DNA from: Pseudomonas sp. Fl4BN1 | GTDB taxonomy: Bacteria > Pseudomonadota > Gammaproteobacteria > Pseudomonadales > Pseudomonadaceae | NCBI RefSeq assembly: GCF_009908285.1 | Contig: NZ_JAAARM010000009.1 | Span: 62,001 to 126,000 of the forward strand | Reading direction: 5' to 3' | DNA: 64,000 nucleotides | Shown here: one piece after another, positions 7,881 through 16,876 of the stretch | Layout: each line of letters opens with the position of its first letter | Position numbering within the stretch: the stretch's first letter is position 1 | The notes under the pieces: generated by a model | Seen by the model: the letters and a program-made list of their open reading frames with translations, nothing else | Database searches by the model: none | Told to the model about the DNA's origin: nothing | Made by a program: the position numbers and the translations under genes

Positions 7881-9937
7881 GCTGCCGCGTCCTCACTGAG
7901 GCCGCTGTGGCGCAAGAGTGCGTCAATCGACGGTGCCCGTCCGCGAAAATCGACGAACAACACCATCGGTTCCTGGGAGCCGCCGCGAGCCAGGATCGCC
8001 TCGCGGAACGCTCGTCCAGTGGCCGGATTGAGCACGCCGTCTTCCTCGAACTTGGAGAAAGCGTCAGCCGACAGCACTTCCGCCCACTTGTAGCTGTAGT
8101 AACCCGCGGCATAACCGCCGGCGAAGATGTGGGCAAAGCTGTTGGGGAAGCGGTTGTACGCCGGCGGACGCATCACCGAGACCTCATCACGCACGGTTTC
8201 CAGCACCTGCAGCACACTGCGACCGTCGCCGTGGGTGGCATGCAGATCGAAGTCGAACAGCGAGAACTCCAGCTGGCGCACCATCATCAGCCCGGACTGG
8301 AAATTCTTCGCCGCGAGCATCTTCTGCAACAGATCCTCAGGCAACGGTTCGCCGCTTTCATAGTGACCGGAGATCAGCGCCAGGCCTTCCGGCTCCCAGC
8401 ACCAGTTCTCCATGAACTGGCTCGGCAGTTCCACCGCATCCCAGGCCACGCCGTTGATCCCGGACACACCGGCGTGCTCGACGCGGGTCAGCAGGTGGTG
8501 CAGACCGTGGCCGAACTCATGGAACAGGGTGGTGACTTCATCGTGGGTCAGCAGCGCGGGCTTGCCACTGTCAGCCGGAGTGAAGTTGCACACCAGGTTG
8601 GCCACCGGGCTCTGCAACACCCCGTCAACGGTGCGGCGACGATCACGGGCACCGTCCATCCAGGCACCGCCACGCTTGTTGGCGCGAGCGTAAAGGTCGA
8701 AGAAGAAACGGCCCACGTGCTGGCCGTTTTCCTTGATCTCGAACAGGCGCACATCGGGATGCCAGGTATCGAAACCTTTCTGCTCGGCGATCTCGATGCC
8801 ATACAGACGCTGAACGATGGCGAACAGCCCGCTCAGCACCTTGTCGATGGGGAAGTAGGCGCGCAGGGCTTCCTGGGACACGCTGTAGCGTTGCTCGCGC
8901 AGCTTCTCGCCGTAGAAGCCGCTGTCCCAGCTTTGCAGATCGGCGCAGCCTTGTTCGGCGGCATAGGCCCGCAGTTGCTCCAGGTCCTGGGCGGCAAACG
9001 GCTTGCTGCGCTTGGCCAGGTCTCGCAGAAAACTCAGCACCTGATCGCTGGACTCAGCCATCTTGGTGGCCAGGCTCAGCTCGGAGAAGCTGGCAAAACC
9101 CAGGAGCTTGGCCAGTTCCTGACGCAAGTCGAGGATTTCTTCCATCACCGGACCGTTGTCGTTCTGGCCGGCGTTAGGGCCCTGGTCCGAGGCGCGGGTG
9201 CAATAGGCGGCGTAGACCTCTTCGCGCAGGGCACGGTCCTGGGCGTAGGTCATCACTGCGTAGTAGCTGGGGAATTCCAGGGTGATCAGCCAGCCATCCA
9301 GCTCCTTGGCCTGGGCCGCGGCGGCCATCTGCGCCTTGGCCGAATCGGTCAGGCCGGCCAGGGCCGTTTCGTCAGTGATGTGCTTGGTCCAGGCCTGGGT
9401 AGCGTCCAGCAGCTGGTTGGAGAAGCGGCTGCCCAGTTCGGAAAGCTTCATCTGGATTTCGCCGTAGCGCTGCTGCTGATCCACCGGCAGGTCGATGCCA
9501 GACAGGCGGAAGTCACGCAGGGTGTGCTCGAGAATGGTCTTCTGCGCCACATCGAAGCCAGCTGCTTCGGGGCTGCCGGCCAGGGCCTCGTAGGCCTTGA
9601 AGAGCTCGCGATTCTGACCCTGCTCGGTCCAGTACTCGGACAGCATCGGCAGGCAAGCCTCGTAGGCAGCACGCAGCTCGGCGTTATTGCACACGGCGTT
9701 CAGATGGCTCACCGGACTCCAGGCGCGGCCAAGGCGTGCGCCCAGTTCGTCCAGCGCCAGCACCAGGCCCTGCCAGGTCGGCGTGCCTTCCTGCTGCTCC
9801 AGCAGCTTGGCGGTGGCGGCGCGGTTATCCGCGAGCAGAGTCTCGATAGCAGGCTGGACGTGCTCGGGACGAATGGCGGAATAGGGCGGCAGGTCGAAGT
9901 CCTGCAGGAGGGGATTGCTGGAGCTCAAGGCATTCAC
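7877..9937 (-). CDS. prlC: Oligopeptidase A
   Basis: Cytoplasmic M3 zinc metallopeptidase that degrades short peptides, including cleaved signal peptides. The 686-aa product has the catalytic HEFGH motif in the C-terminal half (FHEFGHGLHHLL) and the typical N-terminus SNPLLQDFDLPP. I place the start at the GTG at 9937 because this gives the family length; a TTG at 9976 would add 13 residues, and neither has a strong ribosome site. It is followed by the overlapping YheV gene. Confidence 0.95.
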   Translation of the reverse strand: MNALSSSNPLLQDFDLPPYSAIRPEHVQPAIETLLADNRAATAKLLEQQEGTPTWQGLVLALDELGARLGRAWSPVSHLNAVCNNAELRAAYEACLPMLSEYWTEQGQNRELFKAYEALAGSPEAAGFDVAQKTILEHTLRDFRLSGIDLPVDQQQRYGEIQMKLSELGSRFSNQLLDATQAWTKHITDETALAGLTDSAKAQMAAAAQAKELDGWLITLEFPSYYAVMTYAQDRALREEVYAAYCTRASDQGPNAGQNDNGPVMEEILDLRQELAKLLGFASFSELSLATKMAESSDQVLSFLRDLAKRSKPFAAQDLEQLRAYAAEQGCADLQSWDSGFYGEKLREQRYSVSQEALRAYFPIDKVLSGLFAIVQRLYGIEIAEQKGFDTWHPDVRLFEIKENGQHVGRFFFDLYARANKRGGAWMDGARDRRRTVDGVLQSPVANLVCNFTPADSGKPALLTHDEVTTLFHEFGHGLHHLLTRVEHAGVSGINGVAWDAVELPSQFMENWCWEPEGLALISGHYESGEPLPEDLLQKMLAAKNFQSGLMMVRQLEFSLFDFDLHATHGDGRSVLQVLETVRDEVSVMRPPAYNRFPNSFAHIFAGGYAAGYYSYKWAEVLSADAFSKFEEDGVLNPATGRAFREAILARGGSQEPMVLFVDFRGRAPSIDALLRHSGLSEDAAA

Positions 9938-9984
9938 CTGTAGATTGCGTCTGGGTAGAGGTTTATAGAGCAGCAAGAAACAGA

Positions 9985-10004
9985 GAGGGGGCGCAAGCCC
10001 CCTC
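9985..10004. terminator. Terminator-like hairpin
   Basis: Perfect 8-bp stem (9985-9992 with 9997-10004) and GCAA loop, downstream of the 62-aa gene on the minus strand and before prlC. The following T-tract is interrupted. Confidence 0.55.
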
Positions 10005-10010
10005 CGGAAA

Positions 10011-10199
10011 TTATTTTCGTCTCCTGTTCAGATGCCAGGAGCCGTTTTTCGGTAGACCGCTGATGCCCTTGGCGATCTTTTCAATCTGTCCACCGCGACG
10101 CAGATATACCGCGACATGCACTGCGATTGATTCACGGGTTTCTATAGCCGCTTTACTTCCGGCCTTGCTCGCAGAAGATCTGATGCGCAAGGTGGTCAT
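10011..10199 (-). CDS. Small basic hypothetical protein (62 aa)
   Basis: A 62-aa, Lys/Arg-rich protein. The ATG at 10199 has AAGGAG 7 bases upstream, the best ribosome site in this neighbourhood; ATG 10205 is too close to it. The segment AVYLRRGGQIEKI resembles the FLxRGGxVxEI helix-turn seen in small Pseudomonas RNA polymerase-associated regulators such as SutA, but the rest does not match, so I give no function. It is divergent from the gamma-carbonic anhydrase gene. Confidence 0.7.
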   Translation of the reverse strand: MTTLRIRSSASKAGSKAAIETRESIAVHVAVYLRRGGQIEKIAKGISGLPKNGSWHLNRRRK

Positions 10200-10365
10200 A
10201 AACATACTCCTTTCCAGAGACGGCCAGCCATTATGCCAGATTATTGACACCTTGGCCAAAGAAGGGCATTCAGCTAAGGAAATCCCTCATTTTCGACGAT
10301 TTTCCCGGATCGATAGCGACCATCTTAAATTACAATCGGCGCCGGATGCAGCCACAGGAATGTCT

Positions 10366-10914
10366 ATGAAAGCGATTAGAAAATATCAGGGCGTGACGCC
10401 ACAACTTGGCGAGCGGGCCTTTGTCGACCACTCGGCGGTGGTCATCGGCGACGTCCAGATCGGCGCCGACAGCTCGGTCTGGCCCATGACCGTGATCCGC
10501 GGCGACATGCAGCGCATCCGCATCGGTGCGCGCACCAGCGTGCAGGACGCCAGCGTGCTGCACATCACCCACGCCGGCCCCTTCAACCCCGATGGCTTCC
10601 CGCTGCTGATCGGCGATGACGTGACCATCGCCCACAAGGTCATGCTCCACGGCTGCAGCATCGGCAGCCGTGTGCTGATCGGCATGTGCAGCATCGTCAT
10701 GGACGGCGCGGTGGTGGAGGACGAGGTGATCGTCGGCGCCGGCAGCCTCGTGCCGCCAGGCAAGCGCCTGGAAAGCGGCTTCCTCTACGTCGGCAGCCCG
10801 GTGAAACAAGTGCGGCCATTGACCGACAAGGAACGAGCCTTCTTCACCTACAGCGCCGCCAACTACGTGAAGCTCAAAGACCTGCACCTGGCCGAAGGCT
10901 ACGACCGCCCCTGA
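10366..10914 (+). CDS. Gamma-carbonic-anhydrase-like hexapeptide-repeat protein
   Basis: A 182-aa left-handed beta-helix protein of the YrdA/CaiE type: hexapeptide turns run through most of the chain (for example SAVVIGDVQIGADSSVW) and the metal-site histidines appear in HITHAG and IAHKVMLHGC. Such proteins bind zinc trimerically; carbonic anhydrase activity varies between members. I place the start at ATG 10366 (GGA 6 bases upstream); ATG 10360 would directly abut AGGA. The HAD hydrolase gene follows 28 bases later in the same direction. Confidence 0.92.
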   Translation: MKAIRKYQGVTPQLGERAFVDHSAVVIGDVQIGADSSVWPMTVIRGDMQRIRIGARTSVQDASVLHITHAGPFNPDGFPLLIGDDVTIAHKVMLHGCSIGSRVLIGMCSIVMDGAVVEDEVIVGAGSLVPPGKRLESGFLYVGSPVKQVRPLTDKERAFFTYSAANYVKLKDLHLAEGYDRP

Positions 10915-10942
10915 TCAACTGTTGCTCTGCCCGGGAACTCCC

Positions 10943-11593
10943 ATGCATTACCAAACCGTATTGTTCGACCTTGACGGCACCCTGACCGACCCTCGTGAGG
11001 GCATCACTCGCTCGATCCAGTTTGCCCTGGCCAAGCTGGGGATCGATGAGCCAGACCTGACCAAACTGGAGCACTTCATCGGCCCACCGCTGCTGCAAGC
11101 CTTTATGCAGTTCTATGACTTCGATGAAGCCCGGGCCTGGGAAGCGGTGAATTTCTACCGCGAGCGCTTCAAGGTCACCGGCCTGTATGAAAACCGCGTC
11201 TTCGATGGCGTCACGCCGTTGCTGGAAACCCTCGGTGGGCAAGGGCGCCAGCTATACATCGCAACGTCCAAGCCCTGGGTGTTCGCTCGGGAGATCGCCC
11301 GCCACTTTGACTTCGCCCGGCATTTCAAGGTGATCTACGGCAGCGAACTGGACGGCACCCGCACCGACAAGGTGGAGCTGATCGCGCATTTGCTGGAACA
11401 GGAACAGCTCGACCCGGCCAGCACCCTGATGATCGGTGATCGCAAGCACGACCTGATCGGCGCCCGGCGCAACGGGCTGGATGCAGCAGCGGTGGGTTAT
11501 GGCTTTGGTAGCCGTGAAGAGTTGAGTGCAGAGGCGCCGGCCTATCACTTCGAAACCCTGAGCGAGTTGCGCCAGGCGTTTCTGCCGCGCTAG
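10943..11593 (+). CDS. HAD-family hydrolase (phosphoglycolate phosphatase-like)
   Basis: A 216-aa haloacid dehalogenase phosphatase. Motif I is FDLDGTLT near residue 8-15 (nucleophile Asp), motif II is in ATSK, motif III Lys in DKVEL, and motif IV is GDRKHD. A helical cap follows motif I. It resembles Gph/PpaX-type phosphatases acting on small phosphorylated metabolites; the substrate is not predictable. It sits directly behind the gamma-carbonic anhydrase gene, as in P. aeruginosa PA0065-PA0066. Confidence 0.88.
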   Translation: MHYQTVLFDLDGTLTDPREGITRSIQFALAKLGIDEPDLTKLEHFIGPPLLQAFMQFYDFDEARAWEAVNFYRERFKVTGLYENRVFDGVTPLLETLGGQGRQLYIATSKPWVFAREIARHFDFARHFKVIYGSELDGTRTDKVELIAHLLEQEQLDPASTLMIGDRKHDLIGARRNGLDAAAVGYGFGSREELSAEAPAYHFETLSELRQAFLPR

Positions 11594-11614
11594 GGCAATC
11601 CCTTCGCCGGCCAG

Positions 11615-12724
11615 CTACTGGACAGGTGCAGCAACCGGCTGGCCAGCGAACGCATCCGGCAACTTGATCAAGGCTGCCTTACGCTGATCTGCCGGCAATC
11701 GCCCCAGCTTCTCCACTGCCAGGAAGAACGCCGGCCAATCCCCATTCACCTGCTTGAACAACTCGGCAAACGCCGGCACCCACTGGTCGTACAGACCGAA
11801 GGGCAGCAAACGGGCGTTGTTCAACGGGGCATTGATCCAGGCGTCATAGCGCGTGGAACCAGCCCATTGACTATCACGCAACTGACGATAGTCGCGGCGC
11901 ATGCGCTCGAACTCCTGCACCTTGCGCTGACGCATCTGCTCGGTGGGCAAGGGCAGGGCATACAGTTGTTCCAGGCGTTTACGGGTATCGAGCACCAGTT
12001 GGGTGAATTGATCACGCTGACGCAACTCAGTGTTGTTGAGCGGCGGCAGGGCGCGGTAAGTCCGCCACTGCCGGGTACCTTCCTGCTCGACGAAGGTGGC
12101 GTAGGACTCATTGAATTCAGTGTCGTCCTTCACATAAAAACGCTGGTGCGCCAGCTCATGAAAGATCAGGGTCGCCAGACGCTCATCGCCCCACTGCATC
12201 ATCGAGCTGATGATCGGGTCATCGAACCAGCCCAGGGTCGAATAAGCCTCCACACCGCCAATCGCCACGTCCATGCCTTGTTGCTTCTGCAACGCCGCTT
12301 CACCCCGGGCCGCGCCCTGGCTGTAATAGCCGCGGTAGGCCACGCAGCCGGCAATGGGGAAGCAATGGGTTTGCGGGCTCAGGGAAAACTCCGGCGTGGC
12401 GAACACGTTCCACACCACATAGGGCCGGCCGATGTCGACGTACAGGCGGTAGCTGCGGTTATCCGGTAGATGCAGGTGCTGACTGGCAAAGCTCCGGGCC
12501 TGTTGCGACTGCAGCAGATGGGCGCGCAGGGTCGGGTCGCGGGAAGGGTCGGCCGCCACTTGGGCCACCGGCGTGCGCCCCCGCAACAGCTGCAGTTGAC
12601 CGCCGGCCAACTGGCTGTAGTAGCCGATGCTGCTGCAACCGTTGAGCAGCAAAAGCATCAGGGCCGGAAACAAAAGGCGCAAAAGAAGATCAAGTACCCC
12701 ATGGCTTGGACGCAGCCTATTCAC
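11615..12724 (-). CDS. Putative lipoprotein aminopeptidase (COG4324-type)
   Basis: A 369-aa predicted outer-membrane lipoprotein with the lipobox LLNGC after a hydrophobic N-terminus (Cys about residue 30). It carries HELAHQ (HExxH) followed by a downstream Glu in FNESYATFVEQEG, the gluzincin pattern HExxH...NExxA. The first codon is GTG at 12724. It is divergent from the lipoprotein pair to the right with only 59 bases between. The peptidase class is inferred from motif alone; the target is unknown. Confidence 0.85.
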   Translation of the reverse strand: MNRLRPSHGVLDLLLRLLFPALMLLLLNGCSSIGYYSQLAGGQLQLLRGRTPVAQVAADPSRDPTLRAHLLQSQQARSFASQHLHLPDNRSYRLYVDIGRPYVVWNVFATPEFSLSPQTHCFPIAGCVAYRGYYSQGAARGEAALQKQQGMDVAIGGVEAYSTLGWFDDPIISSMMQWGDERLATLIFHELAHQRFYVKDDTEFNESYATFVEQEGTRQWRTYRALPPLNNTELRQRDQFTQLVLDTRKRLEQLYALPLPTEQMRQRKVQEFERMRRDYRQLRDSQWAGSTRYDAWINAPLNNARLLPFGLYDQWVPAFAELFKQVNGDWPAFFLAVEKLGRLPADQRKAALIKLPDAFAGQPVAAPVQ

Positions 12725-12783
12725 ATCGAATCATCCAGAGAGAGTCTGCCCGCAAGACTATCTCGCCTGCCTGGAGTTTCGCC

Positions 12784-13197
12784 ATGCGCGTATTGCTATT
12801 GAGCGCCGGACTGCTGACCCTCGCCGGTTGCGCCGGGCTACCCGCCCCCGACCCGGCGCAAGCCTGGATCGACCTCACACCGCCCCGGGACAGCCACCTG
12901 CAAGCCCTGGAAGTGGACAAACAGAGCACCCTCGACCCGCGCTACTTCCAGGTCCAGCCCGGCAGCCATGAACTGACCTTGCGCTACCAGTTCGCCGTAC
13001 AGCCAAGCAACATCGGCCCGGACGCCGAGCCGCTGTGGCGCGACTGTCAGCTGAATGTGAAATTCACCGATTTCAGCGCCGGCCAGCGCTACCAGGTACA
13101 AGCCGGCAACATTGGCTTCCACCCTTGGGCCAGGCTCTACGACGAGCAGCACACTCTACTTGGCAATGCCCAGCCCGCAGGCTGCCAGCGCAGCTGA
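12784..13197 (+). CDS. Small lipoprotein, first of a tandem pair
   Basis: A 137-aa lipoprotein: signal peptide with lipobox LAGC (Cys about 17), then the block QAWIDL and the pattern RYFQVQPGSHEL. ATG 12784 has GGAG 8 bases upstream. It shares the ordered motifs QAWIDL, YFQV-PGSHEL, AGQRY and ARLY with the next gene, so the two are tandem duplicates. I recall this as the PA0062/PA0061 lipoprotein family. Function unknown; envelope location is supported by the lipobox. Confidence 0.85.
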   Translation: MRVLLLSAGLLTLAGCAGLPAPDPAQAWIDLTPPRDSHLQALEVDKQSTLDPRYFQVQPGSHELTLRYQFAVQPSNIGPDAEPLWRDCQLNVKFTDFSAGQRYQVQAGNIGFHPWARLYDEQHTLLGNAQPAGCQRS

Positions 13198-13239
13198 TCG
13201 GCGCTATGCTGAGAGCCTCTCGCTCATTCGGCCCTCATC

Positions 13240-13659
13240 ATGCGCCAGCCACTGCTGATCCTCGCCCTTACCACCCTCAGTGCTTGCAGCACGCCGTTGC
13301 CCAGCGTCGATCCGCAGCAGGCCTGGATCGACCTGGCCACTCCGACCCCGGGCGGCAAGTTGGTGATGGCCGAGCGCCTGGATAACCAGCGCCTGAGCGA
13401 CGGCCGCTACTTCCAGGTCAGCCCCGGCAGCCACGAATTGATGGTGCGTTTCGACTTCGAAGTCTCCGCCGGCGGCATGGGCATGAACACCGATCCTCAG
13501 GAGCGGCTGTGCTATCTGAGTGTGCGCTATGACCATTTCCAGGCCGGCCAGCGCTATCGCCTGGAGGCGCGCAACCTGGCGTTCACCCCCAGCGCCCGGT
13601 TGTACAACGCCCAGCGCGAGATCGTCGCCGAGGAGCGCATGATCAACTGTGTGCCCTGA
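13240..13659 (+). CDS. Small lipoprotein, second of a tandem pair
   Basis: A 139-aa lipoprotein with signal peptide and lipobox LSAC (Cys about 16), followed by QAWIDLATP, RYFQVSPGSHELMVRF and FQAGQRYRLEARN. It is clearly a paralogue of the preceding gene, 42 bases upstream. The short spacing suggests co-transcription. Function unknown. Confidence 0.85.
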   Translation: MRQPLLILALTTLSACSTPLPSVDPQQAWIDLATPTPGGKLVMAERLDNQRLSDGRYFQVSPGSHELMVRFDFEVSAGGMGMNTDPQERLCYLSVRYDHFQAGQRYRLEARNLAFTPSARLYNAQREIVAEERMINCVP

Positions 13660-13665
13660 ACAGGT

Positions 13666-13899
13666 TCAGCGATCGTTCTTCTGGTAGATAATCTTCTTCG
13701 TGCCGTTTTCACAGCTGCCGACCACCATGTTGTTGTCATGAACTTCGTCGTTACTGACGATTTCCAGGGTGTAGGACGCAACGCCCTGAGCCTGGATCTT
13801 GGCTTCGATCTCGGCCTTGAGTTCATCACAGGGCTTGGGCGCAGCCAGGGCCGATGTGGCCAGCGCGCAACTTACTACCGCCAAGGCAAAACGTTTCAT
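13666..13899 (-). CDS. DUF1161-family periplasmic protein
   Basis: A 77-aa exported protein: signal peptide of about 19 residues ending ALA, then the family signature PKPCDELKAEIEAKI and a second Cys in VGSCENGTKKI, probably a disulfide. It is convergent with the lipoprotein pair with 6 bases between coding ends. A second copy lies at 15.8 kb. Function unknown. Confidence 0.88.
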   Translation of the reverse strand: MKRFALAVVSCALATSALAAPKPCDELKAEIEAKIQAQGVASYTLEIVSNDEVHDNNMVVGSCENGTKKIIYQKNDR

Positions 13900-14010
13900 G
13901 ATCTAAAGCTCCCTTGCTACGGCGCGCACGAGCGTACGCTGAAGCCGCAGTCGCGTATTCGACCACATTTGCGGGAAACGAGTTCTGATCTGTCGCACAG
14001 ACTGGAACAC

Positions 14011-14056
14011 CCGGCTCCTAGCAGATGCGCATAGGAGCCGGCTGGCCGGCGAGGCC
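14011..14056. repeat. REP-like inverted repeat
   Basis: A perfect 10-bp stem (14011-14020 with 14032-14041) is followed by the REP-like GGCTGGCCGGCGAGGCC. It lies just downstream of osmC (minus strand) and may help to end it, though no T-run follows. Confidence 0.65.
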
Positions 14057-14062
14057 CTTGAG

Positions 14063-14494
14063 TCAGCTGACCAAGGTTGCCTCCAGGCTGATCTTGGCAT
14101 TGAGCACCTTGGACACCGGGCACCCCTCCTTGGCCTTGCTGGTCAGTTCATCGAACTGCTGCTGGCTGGCCCCGGGGATCTTTGCCTTGAGGATCAGGTG
14201 CACCGCCGTGATGGCAAAACCGCCATCGAGCTGATCCAGGGTCACTTCCGCCTGGGTGTCGATGCTCTCGGCCTTGAGCCCGGCGTCCCCGAGAATCATC
14301 GACAGCGCCATGGAAAAGCAGCCCGCATGGGCGGCGCCGATCAACTCTTCCGGATTAGTGCCCCTGCCACCCTCGAAGCGAGCCTTGAAGCCATAAGGCG
14401 CCTCACGCAATACCCCAGTTTCAGTCGAAATCGAGCCGATACCGGTTTTCAGATCACCTTGCCAATGAGCCGAGGCTTTCTTTTTGATACTCAT
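14063..14494 (-). CDS. osmC: Organic hydroperoxide-detoxifying protein OsmC
   Basis: Cytoplasmic thiol peroxidase, usually induced by osmotic or stationary stress. The 143-aa product has both reactive cysteines of the family: HAGCFSMAL (about residue 59) and EGCPVSKVL (about 125). The ATG at 14494 is chosen over an upstream in-frame start because GAGGAGAAAGAG lies directly before it and the length matches the family. It is adjacent to DUF1161, as in P. aeruginosa. Confidence 0.95.
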   Translation of the reverse strand: MSIKKKASAHWQGDLKTGIGSISTETGVLREAPYGFKARFEGGRGTNPEELIGAAHAGCFSMALSMILGDAGLKAESIDTQAEVTLDQLDGGFAITAVHLILKAKIPGASQQQFDELTSKAKEGCPVSKVLNAKISLEATLVS

Positions 14495-14735
14495 CTCTTT
14501 CTCCTCAAGAACCGGTGCGAAGGCTCGCACCGCTATGGTTTGCGCTGCCTAAGGGTTCTGAGGATAGATCCGCAGGCAAAGTTCAGCCGGGGTGATCGAC
14601 GCTTGTTTACCCGACAAACTCACTCTGACTATTGAAACTCGGGTATATGCCCACATTGCATAGGTCTGACTTACAGAATTCGGCAGGTTTTGGCTCATGA
14701 CAAAAGCCTGCTCGCCCTCCAGGAGAAGCAGGCTT

Positions 14736-15737
14736 ATGAAACCGCTGTCCGCTGTTAAATTCTCGACCCTCGACCTGGTGCCCGTCCGCGAAGACGGCAG
14801 CCCCGCACAGTCCCTGCGCAACTCCCTGGACCTGGCGCAGCATGTGGAAAAATTCGGCTACAACCGCTTCTGGGTCGCTGAACACCACAACATGGACGGC
14901 ATCGCCAGCTCCGCCACCTCGGTATTGCTGGGCTACCTGGCCGGTGGCACGTCAAGCATTCGTGTCGGCTCCGGCGGGGTCATGCTGCCCAACCACGCGC
15001 CGCTGGTGATTGCCGAACAGTTCGGCACCCTGGAAAGCCTGTACCCAGGCCGTATCGACCTGGGCCTGGGCCGTGCTCCGGGTTCAGACCAGATGACCGC
15101 CCGTGCCCTGCGCCGGGAACGCTCCGGCAGCGCCGATGATTTCCCCGACGATGTCGCCGAACTGATGGCCTATCTCGGCCCTCGCACGCCAGAACAACGG
15201 GTGATTGCAGTTCCGGGCACCGGGACCAACGTGCCTGTGTGGCTGCTGGGTTCCAGCCTGTTCAGCGCGCAATTGGCAGGAGAGCGGGGTTTGCCTTACG
15301 CCTTCGCCTCACATTTCGCACCGCGCTACATGCATGAGGCGATTCGCGTCTATCGCAATCATTTCAAACCCTCGGCCGTGCTCGACAAACCTTACGTGAT
15401 GCTCGGCGTGCCTCTGGTAGCGGCGGATACCGATGAGCAGGCCGACTACCTCGCCACCTCGGTGTACCAGCGAATCCTCGCGTTGATGCGTGGCCAGAGC
15501 CTGGTGCAGCGCAAACCGGTGCAGAGCATGGACGGCCTGTGGCTGCCCCATGAGAAGGAAGCGGTAATGAGTTTCCTGGGACTGGCGATGATCGGCAGCC
15601 CGGCGAAAATCCGCGCCAAGCTGCAAGTGCTGATCGAACAGACCGGTGCCGATGAGCTGATCTTCACCTGCGACCTGTACGAGCACGCCGATCGCCTGCA
15701 TTCCTATGAGCTGCTGTCACAGGTGATGAAAGGCTGA
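14736..15737 (+). CDS. Luciferase-like (LLM) flavin-dependent oxidoreductase
   Basis: A 333-aa bacterial-luciferase-fold protein, YhbW/MsnO8-like: the N-terminal strand [20 protein letters not shown] around residue 50 and [13 protein letters not shown] around 80 are conserved in FMN-dependent LLM monooxygenases. ATG 14736 follows AGGAGAAGCAGG; an upstream in-frame start at 14697 adds a non-conserved stretch. Substrate unknown. A strong hairpin follows the gene. Confidence 0.9.
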   Translation: MKPLSAVKFSTLDLVPVREDGSPAQSLRNSLDLAQHVEKFGYNRFWVAEHHNMDGIASSATSVLLGYLAGGTSSIRVGSGGVMLPNHAPLVIAEQFGTLESLYPGRIDLGLGRAPGSDQMTARALRRERSGSADDFPDDVAELMAYLGPRTPEQRVIAVPGTGTNVPVWLLGSSLFSAQLAGERGLPYAFASHFAPRYMHEAIRVYRNHFKPSAVLDKPYVMLGVPLVAADTDEQADYLATSVYQRILALMRGQSLVQRKPVQSMDGLWLPHEKEAVMSFLGLAMIGSPAKIRAKLQVLIEQTGADELIFTCDLYEHADRLHSYELLSQVMKG

Positions 15738-15766
15738 GCCCGCAGGAAGGCTGTTTTTTCAGGCAC

Positions 15767-15796
15767 AAAAAAGCCGACGCCTTGGCGTCGGCTTTT
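15767..15796. terminator. Bidirectional intrinsic terminator
   Basis: Stem AAGCCGACGCC paired with GGCGTCGGCTT across a 2-base centre, with an A-run before and a T-run after. It separates the convergent LLM and DUF1161 genes and works in both orientations. Confidence 0.85.
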
Positions 15797-15816
15797 CAAT
15801 GGGCATCTACAAAGGC

Positions 15817-16041
15817 TCAACTGCGCTTGTAGACAATTTCCTTGGTGCCGGCTTCGCAGGTGCCGACCACTTTGCCGTCAGCCGCCGCGCCTTTCTCGAC
15901 CACTTCCAGCGAGTAATGCTTGGCGCCCTTGGCATCAATCTTCGCGGCAATTTCGCTTTTCAGCTCTTCGCACGGCTTGGCGGCAGCAAGGGCAGTTCCC
16001 GCAAGACTCAACAAAGCGGCTGCTAGTACTAGTTTTTTCAT
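15817..16041 (-). CDS. DUF1161-family periplasmic protein (second copy)
   Basis: A 74-aa exported protein with a signal peptide ending ALA and the family core AKPCEELKSEIAAKI plus VGTCEAGTKEIVY. It shares the two-cysteine layout with the copy at 13.7 kb, from which it is separated by osmC and the LLM gene. Function unknown. Confidence 0.88.
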   Translation of the reverse strand: MKKLVLAAALLSLAGTALAAAKPCEELKSEIAAKIDAKGAKHYSLEVVEKGAAADGKVVGTCEAGTKEIVYKRS

Positions 16042-16175
16042 CGGTCACATTCCCTGGTCGGATCAAAAGAGGCGGCATTGAGGCCAGCCTGACAAAAGCT
16101 CAAGACAGTTGTAGCGCTTTGCCACTTCCTATGGCACTCGGCCAGCGCACAAGTTCCTGAGCCTAGCTCAAGCCT

Positions 16176-16391
16176 TTAACTATTGGCAATCCGAAAGCCG
16201 ACCTTAAGCGTGACCTGGAAGTGCGCCGCTTTACCGTCCTTGATATGACCGCGTGTTTCGGTCACCTCGAACCACTCCAGGTGCTTGATGCTCTTGTATG
16301 CCTCGGCCAAGGCATTGTTGATCGCATCTTCGATGCTGTTCGGCGACGAACCCACCAATTCGACTTTCTTGTAGGTGTGATGATCAGTCAT
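16176..16391 (-). CDS. Dodecin-family flavin-binding protein
   Basis: A 71-aa protein matching dodecin, a dodecameric flavin storage/buffer protein: [17 protein letters not shown], the flavin-stacking Trp in HLEWFEV, and the C-terminal strand FQVTLKVGF. It is a single gene with an AAGGAGAG-type ribosome site. Confidence 0.93.
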   Translation of the reverse strand: MTDHHTYKKVELVGSSPNSIEDAINNALAEAYKSIKHLEWFEVTETRGHIKDGKAAHFQVTLKVGFRIANS

Positions 16392-16549
16392 GGCGCTCTC
16401 CTTTTTAGCTGTGAATTACAGCCTAGCAGTGATTTTTCTTATTACTTGGGGCGCCCTATCCCAAGTGGACGTTCAGATTTTCTGCACTTTCCCCAAGCCC
16501 CGCAGTCGGAACCTACACACCTCACTCATCACCCTGCAGGAGAGCCGAC

Positions 16550-16876
16550 ATGGCCAACACCTCGTTACGCAAAGCCTCGCTGGAAAGTATGGAAGCCGAG
16601 ATCGAAAGCCTGCTCAAATCGCTGGAAAGCCTTAAGGACGACGCTTCTGATGAGTCGCGCAAAACCCTCAAGGCGCTCAAGAGCAATGCCGAGAGCGCAC
16701 TCAAGCACTCCCGTAGCCTGCTCAGCGATGCCTATGAAGAAGTCAAAGTGAAAACCCGTGAAACCGGGATCGCCACCCGCGACTACGCCCAGGAACACCC
16801 CTGGACCACTGCCGGCGTCGCCGTCGGGGCCATCGGCCTGCTGGCCGCTTACCTGCTGTGCAAACGCGGCAACTAA
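16550..16876 (+). CDS. ElaB/YqjD (DUF883)-family membrane-anchored protein
   Basis: A 108-aa protein with a long charged helical N-terminal region (about 1-80) and a C-terminal membrane segment ([15 protein letters not shown]), ending in CKRGN. Relatives in E. coli tether stationary-phase ribosomes to the inner membrane; whether this one does is unknown. Its last 4 bases overlap the convergent end of trpI. Confidence 0.88.
   Translation: MANTSLRKASLESMEAEIESLLKSLESLKDDASDESRKTLKALKSNAESALKHSRSLLSDAYEEVKVKTRETGIATRDYAQEHPWTTAGVAVGAIGLLAAYLLCKRGN

Noticed and set aside
7868..9943. 691-aa plus-strand ORF opposite prlC
   Set aside because: Mirror frame of prlC; no recognisable domain and no ribosome site.
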